From contig NZ_JAVHUY010000036.1 in assembly GCF_031085175.1 (NCBI RefSeq), positions 42,667 through 106,666 on the forward strand: 64,000 bases of DNA, written 5' to 3'. The notes beneath the pieces were generated by a model that was given only the letters and a program-made list of their open reading frames with translations, was not told the origin of the DNA and did not search any database. Numbering within the stretch: position 1 is the first letter of the stretch; each line of letters opens with the position of its first letter. The translations under genes were made by a program, and so were the position numbers. Of this stretch, positions 1 through 7,554 are shown in pieces. The stretch is from Phytohabitans maris. GTDB lineage: Bacteria > Actinomycetota > Actinomycetes > Mycobacteriales > Micromonosporaceae.

Positions 1-176
1 TGGACGGCTGTCGGCATGGCACCTCGTTGTCCGCAGGGGGCCCTCAAGCGAGGTTACCCGCCGTTCGCCCAGGAAAACCGTGATCACTGTGGGTTAGCAG
101 GGCCGCTGGCGCCAGCCACCGATCACCAAAAGGTGACGATACGCGGAGGCTCGCGGCGGGTCCTGACTCAACGGGC

Positions 177-202
177 GTTACGGCCGAGCGGTCCTCGGGT
201 AC
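177..202 (+). promoter_or_regulatory. candidate sigma-B/F-type promoter
   Basis: GTTA at 177-180 and GGGTAC at 197-202 are separated by 16 nt and lie 24 nt upstream of the STAS gene start. This matches the GTTT-N15/16-GGGTA pattern known for actinobacterial SigF/SigB-type promoters at all but one position of the -35 element. Since a SigB/F-type factor is encoded just downstream, an autoregulatory loop is plausible. This is pattern recognition only. Confidence 0.45.
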
Positions 203-225
203 GGTCCCTTGCGGAGGGTTGGTCG

Positions 226-561
226 ATGACATACGACTTCGACCTCCGGGTGGAGATGCCGAGTGGGGGCACCGCACGGGTGGTGGTCAGCGGCGAGATC
301 GACATGGCTGTCGCAGAGGCGCTTTCGGCGAGTGTGCTTGGCGTTCTCCGCGCCGACGGGGTCCGGCTTGTCGAGGTGGAGCTGTCCGCGGTGGGGTTCA
401 TCGACGCCTGCGGCGTGGGTGCCCTGGTCGCCGCGCGCAACGACGCGCGGGGACAGGGCAAGACCCTGGTGGTACGCGGCGCCCGCGGCCTGCCCCGGCG
501 CGTCCTGGAAATGACCGGCGTCTTCGGCGTACTGGTCGGAAAGCCGGTCGGAGCCAGGTGA
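226..561 (+). CDS. STAS-domain anti-sigma factor antagonist
   Basis: A 111-residue single-domain protein of the SpoIIAA/RsbV type, which normally frees a sigma factor by binding its anti-sigma kinase. The STAS fold is covered end to end: strand VVVSGEIDM near residues 22-30 and the signature loop FIDACGVGALV near 64-74. In the classical antagonists this loop reads DSSG and its first serine is phosphorylated. Here it reads DACG, so the usual acceptor is absent and a cysteine sits next to it. The ATG at 226 is chosen because GGAGG lies at 212-216; an upstream in-frame ATG at 16 has no such support. It overlaps the next gene by one base, so the two are translationally coupled. Confidence 0.85.
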   Translation: MTYDFDLRVEMPSGGTARVVVSGEIDMAVAEALSASVLGVLRADGVRLVEVELSAVGFIDACGVGALVAARNDARGQGKTLVVRGARGLPRRVLEMTGVFGVLVGKPVGAR

Positions 562-1307
562 TGCTCCAGCGCCTGCGGTGCACGACCGCCCACGAGCCGC
601 CGCTCGCGGTGCTCCGCGCCGACGGCGCGCTCACCCTCCGCACCGCCGCCCAGCTCCGCGCCGCACTGCTCAAATGCCTTGCCGAGCAACCGATCGCGAT
701 CCTCGTCGACGCGGCCGGGCTCACCGTCGGCGAAGACCTGAGCCTCACCGCGTTCATGGCGGCGGCCCGGCACGCGGCCGCCTGGCCGGCGGTGCCGCTG
801 CTGGTCTGCGCGCCCCCGCGCGACATGCGGGCGGCGCTGCGCCGGCTCGGCGCCGACCACCATCTGCGGCTCTGCACGGATCTCGACCACGGCCGCGCCG
901 TCGCCACCCGCCGCGAGCCGCCCGCCCAGGTGCGCGACGAGTTTCCGGCCGCCGCCGCATCGGTACGGGCGGCCCGCTCCCTCGTCTCCGGCCTCTGCGA
1001 GCGCTGGCGGCTGCCGGTGGTCGAGCCGGCCCGCCTGGTCACCACCGAGCTTGTCGACCACGCGGTCCGCCACGCCGGTACCCCGATCGAGCTGACCGTC
1101 ACGCACGGCCGGCGCCACCTTCACCTCGCCGTACGCGACTTCCGCCAGCGGCGCTCGCGGCTCCTGGGTCCAGAGGGGACAGCCGCGCCTGGTGGCCGCC
1201 GTCCACCGCTGATCGAGGCGGTCTCGGCAAGTTGGGGTTGCACTCTCTTGCCCGACGGTAAGGTCACGTGGGCAAGCCTTCATTTAACGGCACGTTCGCG
1301 TATCTGA
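561..1307 (+). CDS. STAS-like plus HATPase anti-sigma regulatory protein
   Basis: A 248-residue protein with an N-terminal STAS-like half (about residues 1-110) and a C-terminal half resembling the RsbW/SpoIIAB-type histidine-kinase-like ATPase that binds sigma factors. The ATPase half shows TTELVDHAVRHAG (about 158-170), equivalent to the usual SELVTNAVRHA N-box, but the Mg-coordinating Asn is replaced by His. The glycine-rich lid (normally GRGLxLV) reads GGRRPPLIEAV. Both changes suggest weak or absent ATP binding and kinase activity. The STAS half has no recognisable DSSG loop. It starts at ATG 561, overlapping the upstream stop codon. It could be a sigma-binding anti-sigma factor without kinase function. 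Confidence 0.7.
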   Translation: MLQRLRCTTAHEPPLAVLRADGALTLRTAAQLRAALLKCLAEQPIAILVDAAGLTVGEDLSLTAFMAAARHAAAWPAVPLLVCAPPRDMRAALRRLGADHHLRLCTDLDHGRAVATRREPPAQVRDEFPAAAASVRAARSLVSGLCERWRLPVVEPARLVTTELVDHAVRHAGTPIELTVTHGRRHLHLAVRDFRQRRSRLLGPEGTAAPGGRRPPLIEAVSASWGCTLLPDGKVTWASLHLTARSRI

Positions 1308-1409
1308 TCCGGTGGGATATTCCGCCAGCCGACTGGGTAGGAATCGCGAGTCCGCCCGCGCCCGTTCGGGGCCGTGCCATCCCAGGCTTCTGTCGTAAGG
1401 AGGCGGTGA

Positions 1410-2519
1410 ATGCACTCGGAACAGGACACTGCCCAGCTGAACCTCGACGAGGAAGCGGCGCGGTACGGGGAACGCGCCGCGCGTGAACCGTCCGCTCGGG
1501 CGGAGTTCGTGGAGCTGTGCCTGCCGCTTGCCCATCGGCTCGCCCATCGCTACCGCGGAAGGGGTGAGCCGTTCGCGGACCTGGAGCAGGTGGCCCGTCT
1601 CGGGCTGGTCAAGGCGGTCGACCGGTACGACGCCGAACGTGGCTCGTTCACCGCGTTCGCGGTCATCACGATCCTTGGTGAGCTGCGCAAACACTTCCGC
1701 GACCGCACCTGGGGCGTACGCGCGCCACGGCGGCTGCAGGACCTCGTCGTGCAGATCCGGCACGCCGGTTCGGACCTGACCAACACGCTCTCCCGGGCGC
1801 CGAGCACCACCGAGCTCGCCGATCGCCTGCACACCACCACCGACGAGGTGGACAAGGCGATGCTCTCCGCCGCCGGCTACACGCTGCTGTCACTGAACGC
1901 GCCGGTCACCAGCCCCGGCTCCGGCGGCGGTACCGCCGAGCGGGGCGACCTGATCGGCGAGGTCGACGGTGACCTGGCCGCGATCGACGACCGGCTCACC
2001 ATCCAGTCCCTGCTGGACCGGCTCCCCGAACGCGAGCGGCGGATCCTGATCCTTCGCTTCTACGGCAACCTCACGCAGGTCGAGATCGCGCAGCGGTGCG
2101 GCATCTCCCAGATGCACGTCTCCCGGCTGCTCTCCAAGACGCTGGCCTGGCTGCGCCACGCCATGCTCAGCGACACCCCGCCACACTGGGGCGAGGTCGA
2201 CGAGGCGAGCCTGGAAGCACCGCGGCTGCGGGTCACCACCACGCCGGCCGGCGGCGGCACGCTGACCGTCGCGATCGGCGGCGAGGTCGACCGGGACAGC
2301 GCCGACGAGCTGCGCCAGGCCATCCTCAACGGCCTGGCCCGCCGGCCACACACCCTGCACCTCGACCTGTCCGCGGTCCCGTTCATCGACGCGGCCGGGA
2401 TCGCCGCGCTGATCTCCGGGTACCAGGAGTCCCGGCGGGCCGCGGTCGAGTTTCGCCTGCGCGGCACCCAGCCGCACGTCCGGCGGGTCCTCGCGGTCGC
2501 GCGGCTGCCCTATATGTAG
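1410..2519 (+). CDS. SigB/SigF-family sigma factor fused to a C-terminal STAS domain
   Basis: A 369-residue protein. Residues about 35-110 are sigma-70 region 2 (LPLAHRLAHRYRGRG, DLEQVARLGLVKAVDRYD), 115-195 region 3, and 205-255 region 4 with the HTH LTQVEIAQRCGISQMHVSRLL. This order and sequence fit the SigB/SigF/SigG stress and sporulation group. Residues about 272-365 form a complete STAS domain (TLTVAIGGEVDRDSADEL, VPFIDAAGIAALI), so the sigma factor carries an antagonist-like domain in cis. The phospho-acceptor serine loop is DAAG. A strong Shine-Dalgarno, AAGGAGG, precedes the ATG at 1410. The neighbouring STAS and HATPase genes suggest one partner-switch module. Confidence 0.88.
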   Translation: MHSEQDTAQLNLDEEAARYGERAAREPSARAEFVELCLPLAHRLAHRYRGRGEPFADLEQVARLGLVKAVDRYDAERGSFTAFAVITILGELRKHFRDRTWGVRAPRRLQDLVVQIRHAGSDLTNTLSRAPSTTELADRLHTTTDEVDKAMLSAAGYTLLSLNAPVTSPGSGGGTAERGDLIGEVDGDLAAIDDRLTIQSLLDRLPERERRILILRFYGNLTQVEIAQRCGISQMHVSRLLSKTLAWLRHAMLSDTPPHWGEVDEASLEAPRLRVTTTPAGGGTLTVAIGGEVDRDSADELRQAILNGLARRPHTLHLDLSAVPFIDAAGIAALISGYQESRRAAVEFRLRGTQPHVRRVLAVARLPYM

Positions 2520-2567
2520 GAGCGAGTTCGGACCTCTCGGAGCCGTCCGGCGAGGAAGGCGCGCTTT

Positions 2568-2828
2568 GGGGGCGCGCGTGATCCGCACGGCCATCGTCGC
2601 CTCCTGCACCGGGTACGCCCCTGCCACCTCTGCCATGGACAGGCCGCACACCAGCCGCAGGGTCAACGCGATCTGCGCGTCCCGCCCGATCGCGGGGTGG
2701 CAGCAGGTGAAGATCAGCCGCAACCGGTCGTCGTCGAGCCCGTCCTCCGGCCCGGGCCCCGGCTCGTCGGCGACGAGCCGGGGCATCGCCCGCCGGACGG
2801 TCGACTCGCGCCGCAGCACGTCCCGCGC
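2568..2828 (-). pseudogene. relic of an ECF sigma factor of the SigJ/DUF6596 type
   Basis: The minus strand encodes a fragment reading RDVLRREST, then DDRLRLIFTCCHPAI, AQIALTLRLVCGLSMAEVAGAY and QEATMAVRI. This is the region-2/region-4 junction and HTH of the large ECF sigma factors that carry the RLIFTCCHPAL motif. The N-terminal region 2 and the C-terminal domain are missing. No credible start codon or ribosome site is present, and the reading frame runs into unrelated sequence on both sides. I read it as a decayed remnant; a truncated functional gene is unlikely. Confidence 0.65.
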
Positions 2829-3017
2829 CCGGTGGTGACGCAGGTGGTCGCCATCGGCGCGAGCTCCAGCTCGTGCCCCCGAGTATCCGCGACCCGCCCA
2901 GATCGACAATCGGTCCCAGGCAAAGCCACCGACGGGCGACCACGGGCCGGCGGGGTCTCGCGTATTGGGGACTTTCGCCTCTGCACGGCCGGCGCGCACC
3001 CGCGACAAGATCGAGTT

Positions 3018-3191
3018 GTGAGTGATCGTCTCGTACGCAAGCCGGATCCCCGCTGCCCCGTGCGGCCGGGCGAGCCGTGCCTGCTGTGCCAGCCGGGCGC
3101 GACCGGGCCGCAGGACTGCGGGCTGGTGTACCTGGTGATGAGCGATCCCGAGCTGCGCGAGGCCGTACGAGCGGCGGGCGCGCGACGCTGA
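3018..3191 (+). CDS. small Cys-rich conserved protein (DUF6767-like)
   Basis: A 57-residue protein starting at GTG 3018. It has the compact pattern DPRCPVRPGEPCLLCQPG followed by GPQDCGLVYLVMSDPEL. Four cysteines (C-x7-C-x2-C then C) suggest metal binding or a small structural fold. Short actinobacterial proteins of this pattern are known only as a domain of unknown function; I recall the label DUF6767 but cannot check it here. It lies 27 bp upstream of the universal stress gene and could be cotranscribed with it. No function is claimed. Confidence 0.6.
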   Translation: MSDRLVRKPDPRCPVRPGEPCLLCQPGATGPQDCGLVYLVMSDPELREAVRAAGARR

Positions 3192-3218
3192 GATGTCGCG
3201 GAAGGAGGCGAGCCGGCG

Positions 3219-3653
3219 ATGGCAGACATCGACCTGGTCGGCCGGATCGTGGTGGGAATCGACGGATCGGAGGCGTCGAAGGACGCGCTACGGTGGGCCG
3301 TGCGGCAGGCGAAGCTGACCGGTGCGCCGATCGAAGCCGTGATGGCGTGGGAGTTTCCCGCCTACTACGGGTGGGCCCCGGCCGATGACTTCGACCTGGC
3401 TGAGGTGAGCCGCGACGCGCTACGCGCGGCCGTCGACGACGCGCTGGGCGTGGAGCGAACGGCGCAGGTGCGGCAGGTGGTGGCGGAAGGAAACCCGGCC
3501 CGCGTGCTCATCGACGCGGCCAAGGACGCGAGCCTGCTGGTCGTGGGGAGTCGGGGCCACGGTGGGTTTGCCGGCGCGCTGCTCGGCTCGGTGAGCCAAC
3601 ACTGCGCACAGCACGCCCCCTGCCCCGTCGTGGTGGTGCGACACACCGCCTGA
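3219..3653 (+). CDS. universal stress protein (UspA family)
   Basis: A 144-residue single Usp domain. It opens with the strand RIVVGIDGSEASKDALRWAV (about residues 9-28) and closes with the nucleotide-binding signature GSRGHGGFAGALLGSVS (about 111-127), the G-x2-G-x9-GS pattern of ATP-binding Usp proteins. GAAGGAGG precedes the ATG at 3219. The product is a cytoplasmic stress and dormancy-type protein. Its position after a SigB/F-like locus fits a general stress block, although I see no convincing SigF promoter directly before it. A strong hairpin follows immediately. Confidence 0.9.
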   Translation: MADIDLVGRIVVGIDGSEASKDALRWAVRQAKLTGAPIEAVMAWEFPAYYGWAPADDFDLAEVSRDALRAAVDDALGVERTAQVRQVVAEGNPARVLIDAAKDASLLVVGSRGHGGFAGALLGSVSQHCAQHAPCPVVVVRHTA

Positions 3654-3709
3654 CGGCGTGCGACACGCCGTCCAGGACGCCCGGGCCGGCCCTTGACGGG
3701 CCAGCCCGG
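3652..3709. terminator. double hairpin between convergent genes
   Basis: A perfect 9-bp stem GACGGCGTG (3652-3660) / CACGCCGTC (3664-3672) begins inside the stop codon of the stress protein. It is followed by CCGGGCCGGCCC (3681-3692) / GGGCCAGCCCGG (3698-3709) with one mismatch. There is no T-tract, as is common in high-GC actinomycetes. It separates the stress gene from the convergent TM2 gene and can serve both. Confidence 0.75.
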
Positions 3710-3725
3710 ACCGGCACGATCCGCG

Positions 3726-3956
3726 TCAGCGGGCCAGGGCCTGACCCCGCTTGTCGTCGAACTTGCCAACGATGATCATGATGAGGTCGATCAGGACCCA
3801 GATGCCGAGCCCACCGAACGTCACGATCTGCAGGATGGCGGTGCCAACCTTGCCGACGTAGAAGCGGTGCGCCCCGAGCATGCCCAGGAAGAAGCAGAGC
3901 ACGAGGGCAACCACCCAGGACTTCTGCGCGGTCACGGCTGTCGTCGCGGTGCTCAC
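3726..3956 (-). CDS. TM2 domain membrane protein
   Basis: A 76-residue protein with two hydrophobic helices (about residues 13-32 and 38-66) separated by the conserved GMLGAHRFYVGKVGTAILQ turn, which defines the TM2 family. The C-terminus is charged (KFDDKRGQALAR). The start is taken as GTG 3956, preceded by AAGGGAAA. An upstream ATG at 4094 would add a non-conserved basic leader. TM2 proteins are small inner-membrane proteins of unclear role. It is monocistronic and convergent with the stress protein gene. Confidence 0.8.
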   Translation of the reverse strand: MSTATTAVTAQKSWVVALVLCFFLGMLGAHRFYVGKVGTAILQIVTFGGLGIWVLIDLIMIIVGKFDDKRGQALAR

Positions 3957-4293
3957 AGGTTTCCCTTTCGATCGATTGTCACGACTGATCCACTGTCGAG
4001 ACAGGCTTCTGTGGCAGAACCATCTGCCGCCGGTTGCCGAGGGCACGGCCACCAGATAGAGCATTGGCGGCCCGGCGGTCGGAATGGTAACCACAACCGC
4101 CGCGACCTTGCTGCCCCGTCCAGCGCCCGGATCAGGCTCCTCGGCCGCTCACGGGGTCCGATGTGGATACGCCATTTCCCGCCTGCTCGGCAGGGAGCGC
4201 CGAGCAGGCGGGACGGCGGTGCGCGTACCAGATGATGCGCGGAGATGGAGCCCGACGGCGGTGGCCTTTTCGACGCTGCCGGGCCTCGCGGGG
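3957..4293. other. intergenic region upstream of the TM2 gene
   Basis: 337 bp without a credible gene. It holds the TM2 promoter region next to 3957 and, further right, the hairpin listed separately at 4177-4213. No other signal was seen. Confidence 0.5.
4177..4213 (-). terminator. long hairpin downstream of the membrane protein gene
   Basis: A perfect 15-bp inverted repeat: TCCCGCCTGCTCGGC at 4177-4191 and its complement at 4199-4213, with a 7-nt loop. It lies about 80 bp beyond the stop of the minus-strand membrane protein gene. No T-tract is present; it is a likely intrinsic terminator or RNA 3' end stabiliser. Confidence 0.7.
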
Positions 4294-6126
4294 TCAGTTG
4301 AGCCGGTAGAGGATGTTGCCGTCGATCTCCTCGCGGACGATGCCGAGCCCGTCGACGGGGCGGTCGGGGACCGCCTCCCAGGGGGTGCCGGGCACCCAGC
4401 TCCGGACGACCAGGACCGATCGGAAGCCCATCTGGCGCAGGTAGGCGACGCTCGACGCGTCCGGAAACGCGGTGCTGACCGACCGGATCTGCTCCTGCGT
4501 GGTGGGCACCCAGGTGACGATGCCGTTGGGGATCCGCGGGAAGCCATTGGTCGACCACAGCATGACCGGCATTTCCAGCACGCCCTCGCTGGGCAGCACG
4601 AGGATCGGCTCCGGGGCGCCGCGCATCGCGGACGGGTAGGGCGGGACCTCGGGGTGCGGCGTTCGGTTGATCCCCTCCACCAGCACCAGGGCGAGCGGCA
4701 GCAGCAGGGCGGCGCGGACGGCCAGCTGCCGCACGCTCCGGAGGCCCCCCGCGGGCTTTCCGCTCTCCTCCTCGGCTTCGTCGCCACCGTCGGCCTTGTC
4801 GCTCTGCCTGGCCTCGTCGCTCTCGTCGCTCGCCGCGGGCTTTTCGCTCGCCTCCGGCCTCGATGCCGGCCGGAGGACCGCCGCGACGATCGCGCTGACC
4901 GCTCCGGCGGCCAGGATGGCGAGGAGCAGGCTGATCCAGACCATCAACCGGCCGGGCGTGCGCAGCGCGTCCCACCCGGGCAGCACCTTGGAGAGCGTCA
5001 GGTAGCCGGGATCGCCGTCGCGGCCCAGCGTGGAGCCGAGCGACAGCAACGCCGTGACGACCACGCCCAGCGCGAGCAGCACCCGGTGCCGGAGCCGGAA
5101 CACCGAGAAGAACAGGCCCATCCCGGCCAGTACGATCACCGCCAGGCCGGGCATCAGCGCCATCTCCGGCGGCCAGGAGAGCTGCTCGCGGGCGACCGCG
5201 TGCCGGTCGCCCCACAGCCACGACTCGGTCGGCGCGATGAACAGGCCCTGCCACGGCGGCGAGAACATGCGGGTCCAGTCCAGCGACCGCCCGGCCTGCG
5301 GGTTGAGGTCGACCACCTGGAGGTAGGCGGTGCCCATGTAGAGGGTGGCGGCGCCGAAGAACGCGCCGCCGACCAGGTCGGCCACCAGCAGCCGGCGCCC
5401 GAACCCGGGCCGCTCGCGCCGCCGCCACCAGGACCAGGCGAAGAATGCTGCGGCGGCGAGGCAGACGATCAGCACCACGTACACGAAGACCAGGCCGGTG
5501 GCGAGACCGAGCGTGATCTGCCAGGCGGCGACCAGCCAGCCGGCCAGCGCCCAGCCCGGTCTGTGCCGCTCGGGTCTATGGCCGTGCCGCAGCGACCACC
5601 CGTGGCCGCGGGCGATCATGGCCAGGCTGAGCGCGATGCCGCCGGTGGAGATGACGTTCATGTGGCCGGCATGGGCCAGCCGCCACGGCGCGTACGCCCA
5701 CGCCACGCCGGCCACGGCCGCGCCGATCGGGTGCGCACCCAGCTGGCGGGTCAGGGCGTACGCACCGATGAAGGCGAGGGCGTGCAGCAGCACGTACAGC
5801 AGGTTGTAGCGCAACACCGCGGCGTCCATGCCCGAACCGATCATGCCGAACGGGGCGTAGCCGAGCAGGGTGTCGGTGAAGGCGAGGGAGTTGGGGCTGG
5901 GGTAGAAGGTGTTGGAGTCCCAGATGCCCAGCGGGTCGGTACGCAGCGCGTGCCCACCCCAGGCCACCTGCCAGGCGAAGACGGTGGGGTCGCCGATGTC
6001 GCCGGGAACGGTGTGCTTGGGGTCGCGCATCGTCGGCCAGGTGAGCACCATCGCCAGCAGCAGGCCGCCGAGGATCGCCAGGGTCCACTCGTGGCGCAGC
6101 CATCGCCAGCTCATCCCGGTGCGCAC
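4294..6126 (-). CDS. polytopic membrane protein, GT-C glycosyltransferase-like
   Basis: About 610 residues with roughly a dozen hydrophobic segments. The first is LAILGGLLLAMVLTWPTM, followed by a soluble loop rich in D, P and N (GDIGDPTVFAWQVAWGGHAL), as in lipid-linked-sugar GT-C enzymes and related YfhO/DUF2079-like proteins. A low-complexity charged insert (EASEKPAASDESDEARQSD and following) interrupts the last helices. A soluble domain of about 150 residues forms the C-terminus. The GTG at 6126 is chosen because GGGGAG lies 6 nt upstream; ATG 6114 and a start at 6270 are alternatives. The sugar-transfer assignment is weak; being an integral membrane protein is certain. Confidence 0.7.
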   Translation of the reverse strand: MRTGMSWRWLRHEWTLAILGGLLLAMVLTWPTMRDPKHTVPGDIGDPTVFAWQVAWGGHALRTDPLGIWDSNTFYPSPNSLAFTDTLLGYAPFGMIGSGMDAAVLRYNLLYVLLHALAFIGAYALTRQLGAHPIGAAVAGVAWAYAPWRLAHAGHMNVISTGGIALSLAMIARGHGWSLRHGHRPERHRPGWALAGWLVAAWQITLGLATGLVFVYVVLIVCLAAAAFFAWSWWRRRERPGFGRRLLVADLVGGAFFGAATLYMGTAYLQVVDLNPQAGRSLDWTRMFSPPWQGLFIAPTESWLWGDRHAVAREQLSWPPEMALMPGLAVIVLAGMGLFFSVFRLRHRVLLALGVVVTALLSLGSTLGRDGDPGYLTLSKVLPGWDALRTPGRLMVWISLLLAILAAGAVSAIVAAVLRPASRPEASEKPAASDESDEARQSDKADGGDEAEEESGKPAGGLRSVRQLAVRAALLLPLALVLVEGINRTPHPEVPPYPSAMRGAPEPILVLPSEGVLEMPVMLWSTNGFPRIPNGIVTWVPTTQEQIRSVSTAFPDASSVAYLRQMGFRSVLVVRSWVPGTPWEAVPDRPVDGLGIVREEIDGNILYRLN

Positions 6127-6270
6127 GGCACTCTCCCCGGCTGAGTCGCCCGTTGCCCGCCGGCGCAGGGGGTGCCACTTGCTCGGATCCTTCGAGGGCA
6201 ACTTCGTCTGGAGAATCAGTTGTTGCTCCCGTCCGGAAACGCCATCACGAGCAGCGCACAGCACCGACAC

Positions 6271-6767
6271 ACCGATCCGAACGGCCGTGGGCCATCTGGT
6301 CGGTCACCCGCAGCTACAGTGCGGATCCAGAGGCTACCATGAATGTGCCTGGGATGGCTGGATGTGGCGTCTGGCCTGGTGACGCCGGGTGCGGGCGTTT
6401 GTCGGGGGTTTGCCGCCGCCTCCTCGCGGTGCCACCGCGTCGTCGGGCCGCATCCCCTTCGTCGGTCGGGGGGTGCCGCTTCGTCCGTCGGGGGTGCCGC
6501 TGCTTTGTCGGGGTGTTGGGGCCGTCGCCGGTCGCGCCTGCGCGCTTCGCGCGGCACGGGCGCGCTTCGCCTGGCACGGCGGGCCTGGTGCCGCGCGGGC
6601 GGGCCTGGCACGCGGCGTTGTCACGCCTGGTACGCGGGCCTAGCGCGGGGCGCGCCTCGCGCGGTACGGGCGCGCCTGGCGCGCGGCGGGCCTGGCGCGG
6701 GCGGGCCGGATGGGTTTGGCTGGAAGCGGCTTTTGTCCGTCATGGGTGGCGGGCGCATACTCGGGCC
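6271..6767. repeat. GC-rich degenerate repeat region
   Basis: About 500 bp with no gene-like coding pattern. Two roughly 23-bp tandem units sharing GGGGGTGCCGCT lie at 6458-6480 and 6481-6503. A longer imperfect duplication pairs about 6540-6605 with about 6650-6716, both built from CGCGCTTCGCGCGG / CGCGCCTCGCGCGG and GGCGGGCCTGGYGC words. Such drifting GC-rich repeats are probably slippage-prone spacer DNA. Many overlapping open frames exist here on both strands but none has family resemblance. Confidence 0.5.
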
Positions 6768-7256
6768 ATGACCGGTACGCAGCAGCTAAGCCCCGCGTCC
6801 CGCATCGTGAGGCCGGTGGTCACCACCCGGCAGACCCAGCGAATGATCCCCTTCCTGGGCGAGTGGTACCGCGTCTGGGTCTCCGGCCAGGACACCGCCG
6901 GCACCTTCGCCGTGCTGGACACCGAAGCCACCCGCGGCCACGGCAGCCCGATGCACCTGCACCGCAACGACTGCGAGGTGTTCCTCGTCCTCGAGGGCAC
7001 GCTGCGGGTGGTCGTGGACGGCCAAGAGCACGAGGCCGGCGCCGGCAGCGCCGCGGTGCTGCCCGCGGGACGCCCGCACGGCTTCGTCGTCACCAGCGAG
7101 ACCGCCCGCTACCTGACCGTGCACCACGGCCCCACGTTCGAACAGTTCATAGCGGCCGCCTCCGGCGAGGACGACCAGGTTCCTGACGCGTCGCGGTTGG
7201 CGGAGATCGCCGCCGCGCACGGCATCGACATCGTCGGCCCGCCGCTCGTTCCCTGA
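6768..7256 (+). CDS. cupin-domain protein
   Basis: A 162-residue single-domain cupin. Motif 1 is visible as PMHLHRNDCEVFLVLEG (about residues 63-79; metal ligands H, H and E) and motif 2 as VLPAGRPHGFVV (about 96-107; third His). This is the quercetinase/mannose-6-phosphate-isomerase-like fold used by small dioxygenases and sugar or metabolite-binding proteins. The substrate cannot be told. It stands alone between the repeat region and a strong terminator. Confidence 0.8.
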   Translation: MTGTQQLSPASRIVRPVVTTRQTQRMIPFLGEWYRVWVSGQDTAGTFAVLDTEATRGHGSPMHLHRNDCEVFLVLEGTLRVVVDGQEHEAGAGSAAVLPAGRPHGFVVTSETARYLTVHHGPTFEQFIAAASGEDDQVPDASRLAEIAAAHGIDIVGPPLVP

Positions 7257-7269
7257 CCCGGGTATGGAA

Positions 7270-7302
7270 AACGCCCTCCCAGATGATCTCTGGGAGGGCG
7301 TT
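7270..7302 (+). terminator. intrinsic terminator after the cupin gene
   Basis: AACGCCCTCCCAGA (7270-7283) pairs perfectly with TCTGGGAGGGCGTT (7289-7302) around a 5-nt loop, starting about 14 bp after the cupin stop. The tail is short and pyrimidine-rich (CCTCC). Confidence 0.9.
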
Positions 7303-7537
7303 CCTCCTAAGGGATGTCTCGTAACTCGGTGGATGGGTTGGTCGTGTTCACCTGCTTTCCGCCGCGTGGAAGCCACATCAACGCGGGCAAGCGGCCGGCG
7401 CCGGGTCCCCGGTGGTCGGCGAAGCGGCCAGCGAAACGTCGAGCAACAGTGCGGGTCGCCATCCGCCTGGGAAGCCCGGTCCGCACGCTGACGAAGACCG
7501 TTGCTAAATCGCACAGAGCAGCTGATGCAAGACGGCA

Positions 7538-7553
7538 TTCGTTACTGTACGAA
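7538..7553 (+). promoter_or_regulatory. operator and -10 region of the MocR gene
   Basis: TTCGT-TACTGT-ACGAA is an inverted repeat at 7538-7553 ending one base before the GTG start. The embedded TACTGT fits a -10 box for a leaderless transcript. The core GTTACTGTAC is almost identical to GTTACTGGTAC at 11794-11804 upstream of mmsA, so it may be an autorepression site of the MocR protein. Confidence 0.5.
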
Positions 7554-7554
7554 G

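Noticed and set aside
4084..6144. Long plus-strand open frame opposite the membrane protein gene
   Set aside because: High-GC antisense shadow, rich in Arg, Gly, Pro and Gln with no domain; the minus strand has clear transmembrane coding sequence.
7306..7500. GGGATGTCTCGTAACTCGGTGG after the cupin terminator, reminiscent of some IS ends
   Set aside because: No matching inverted end, target duplication or transposase fragment could be found nearby.
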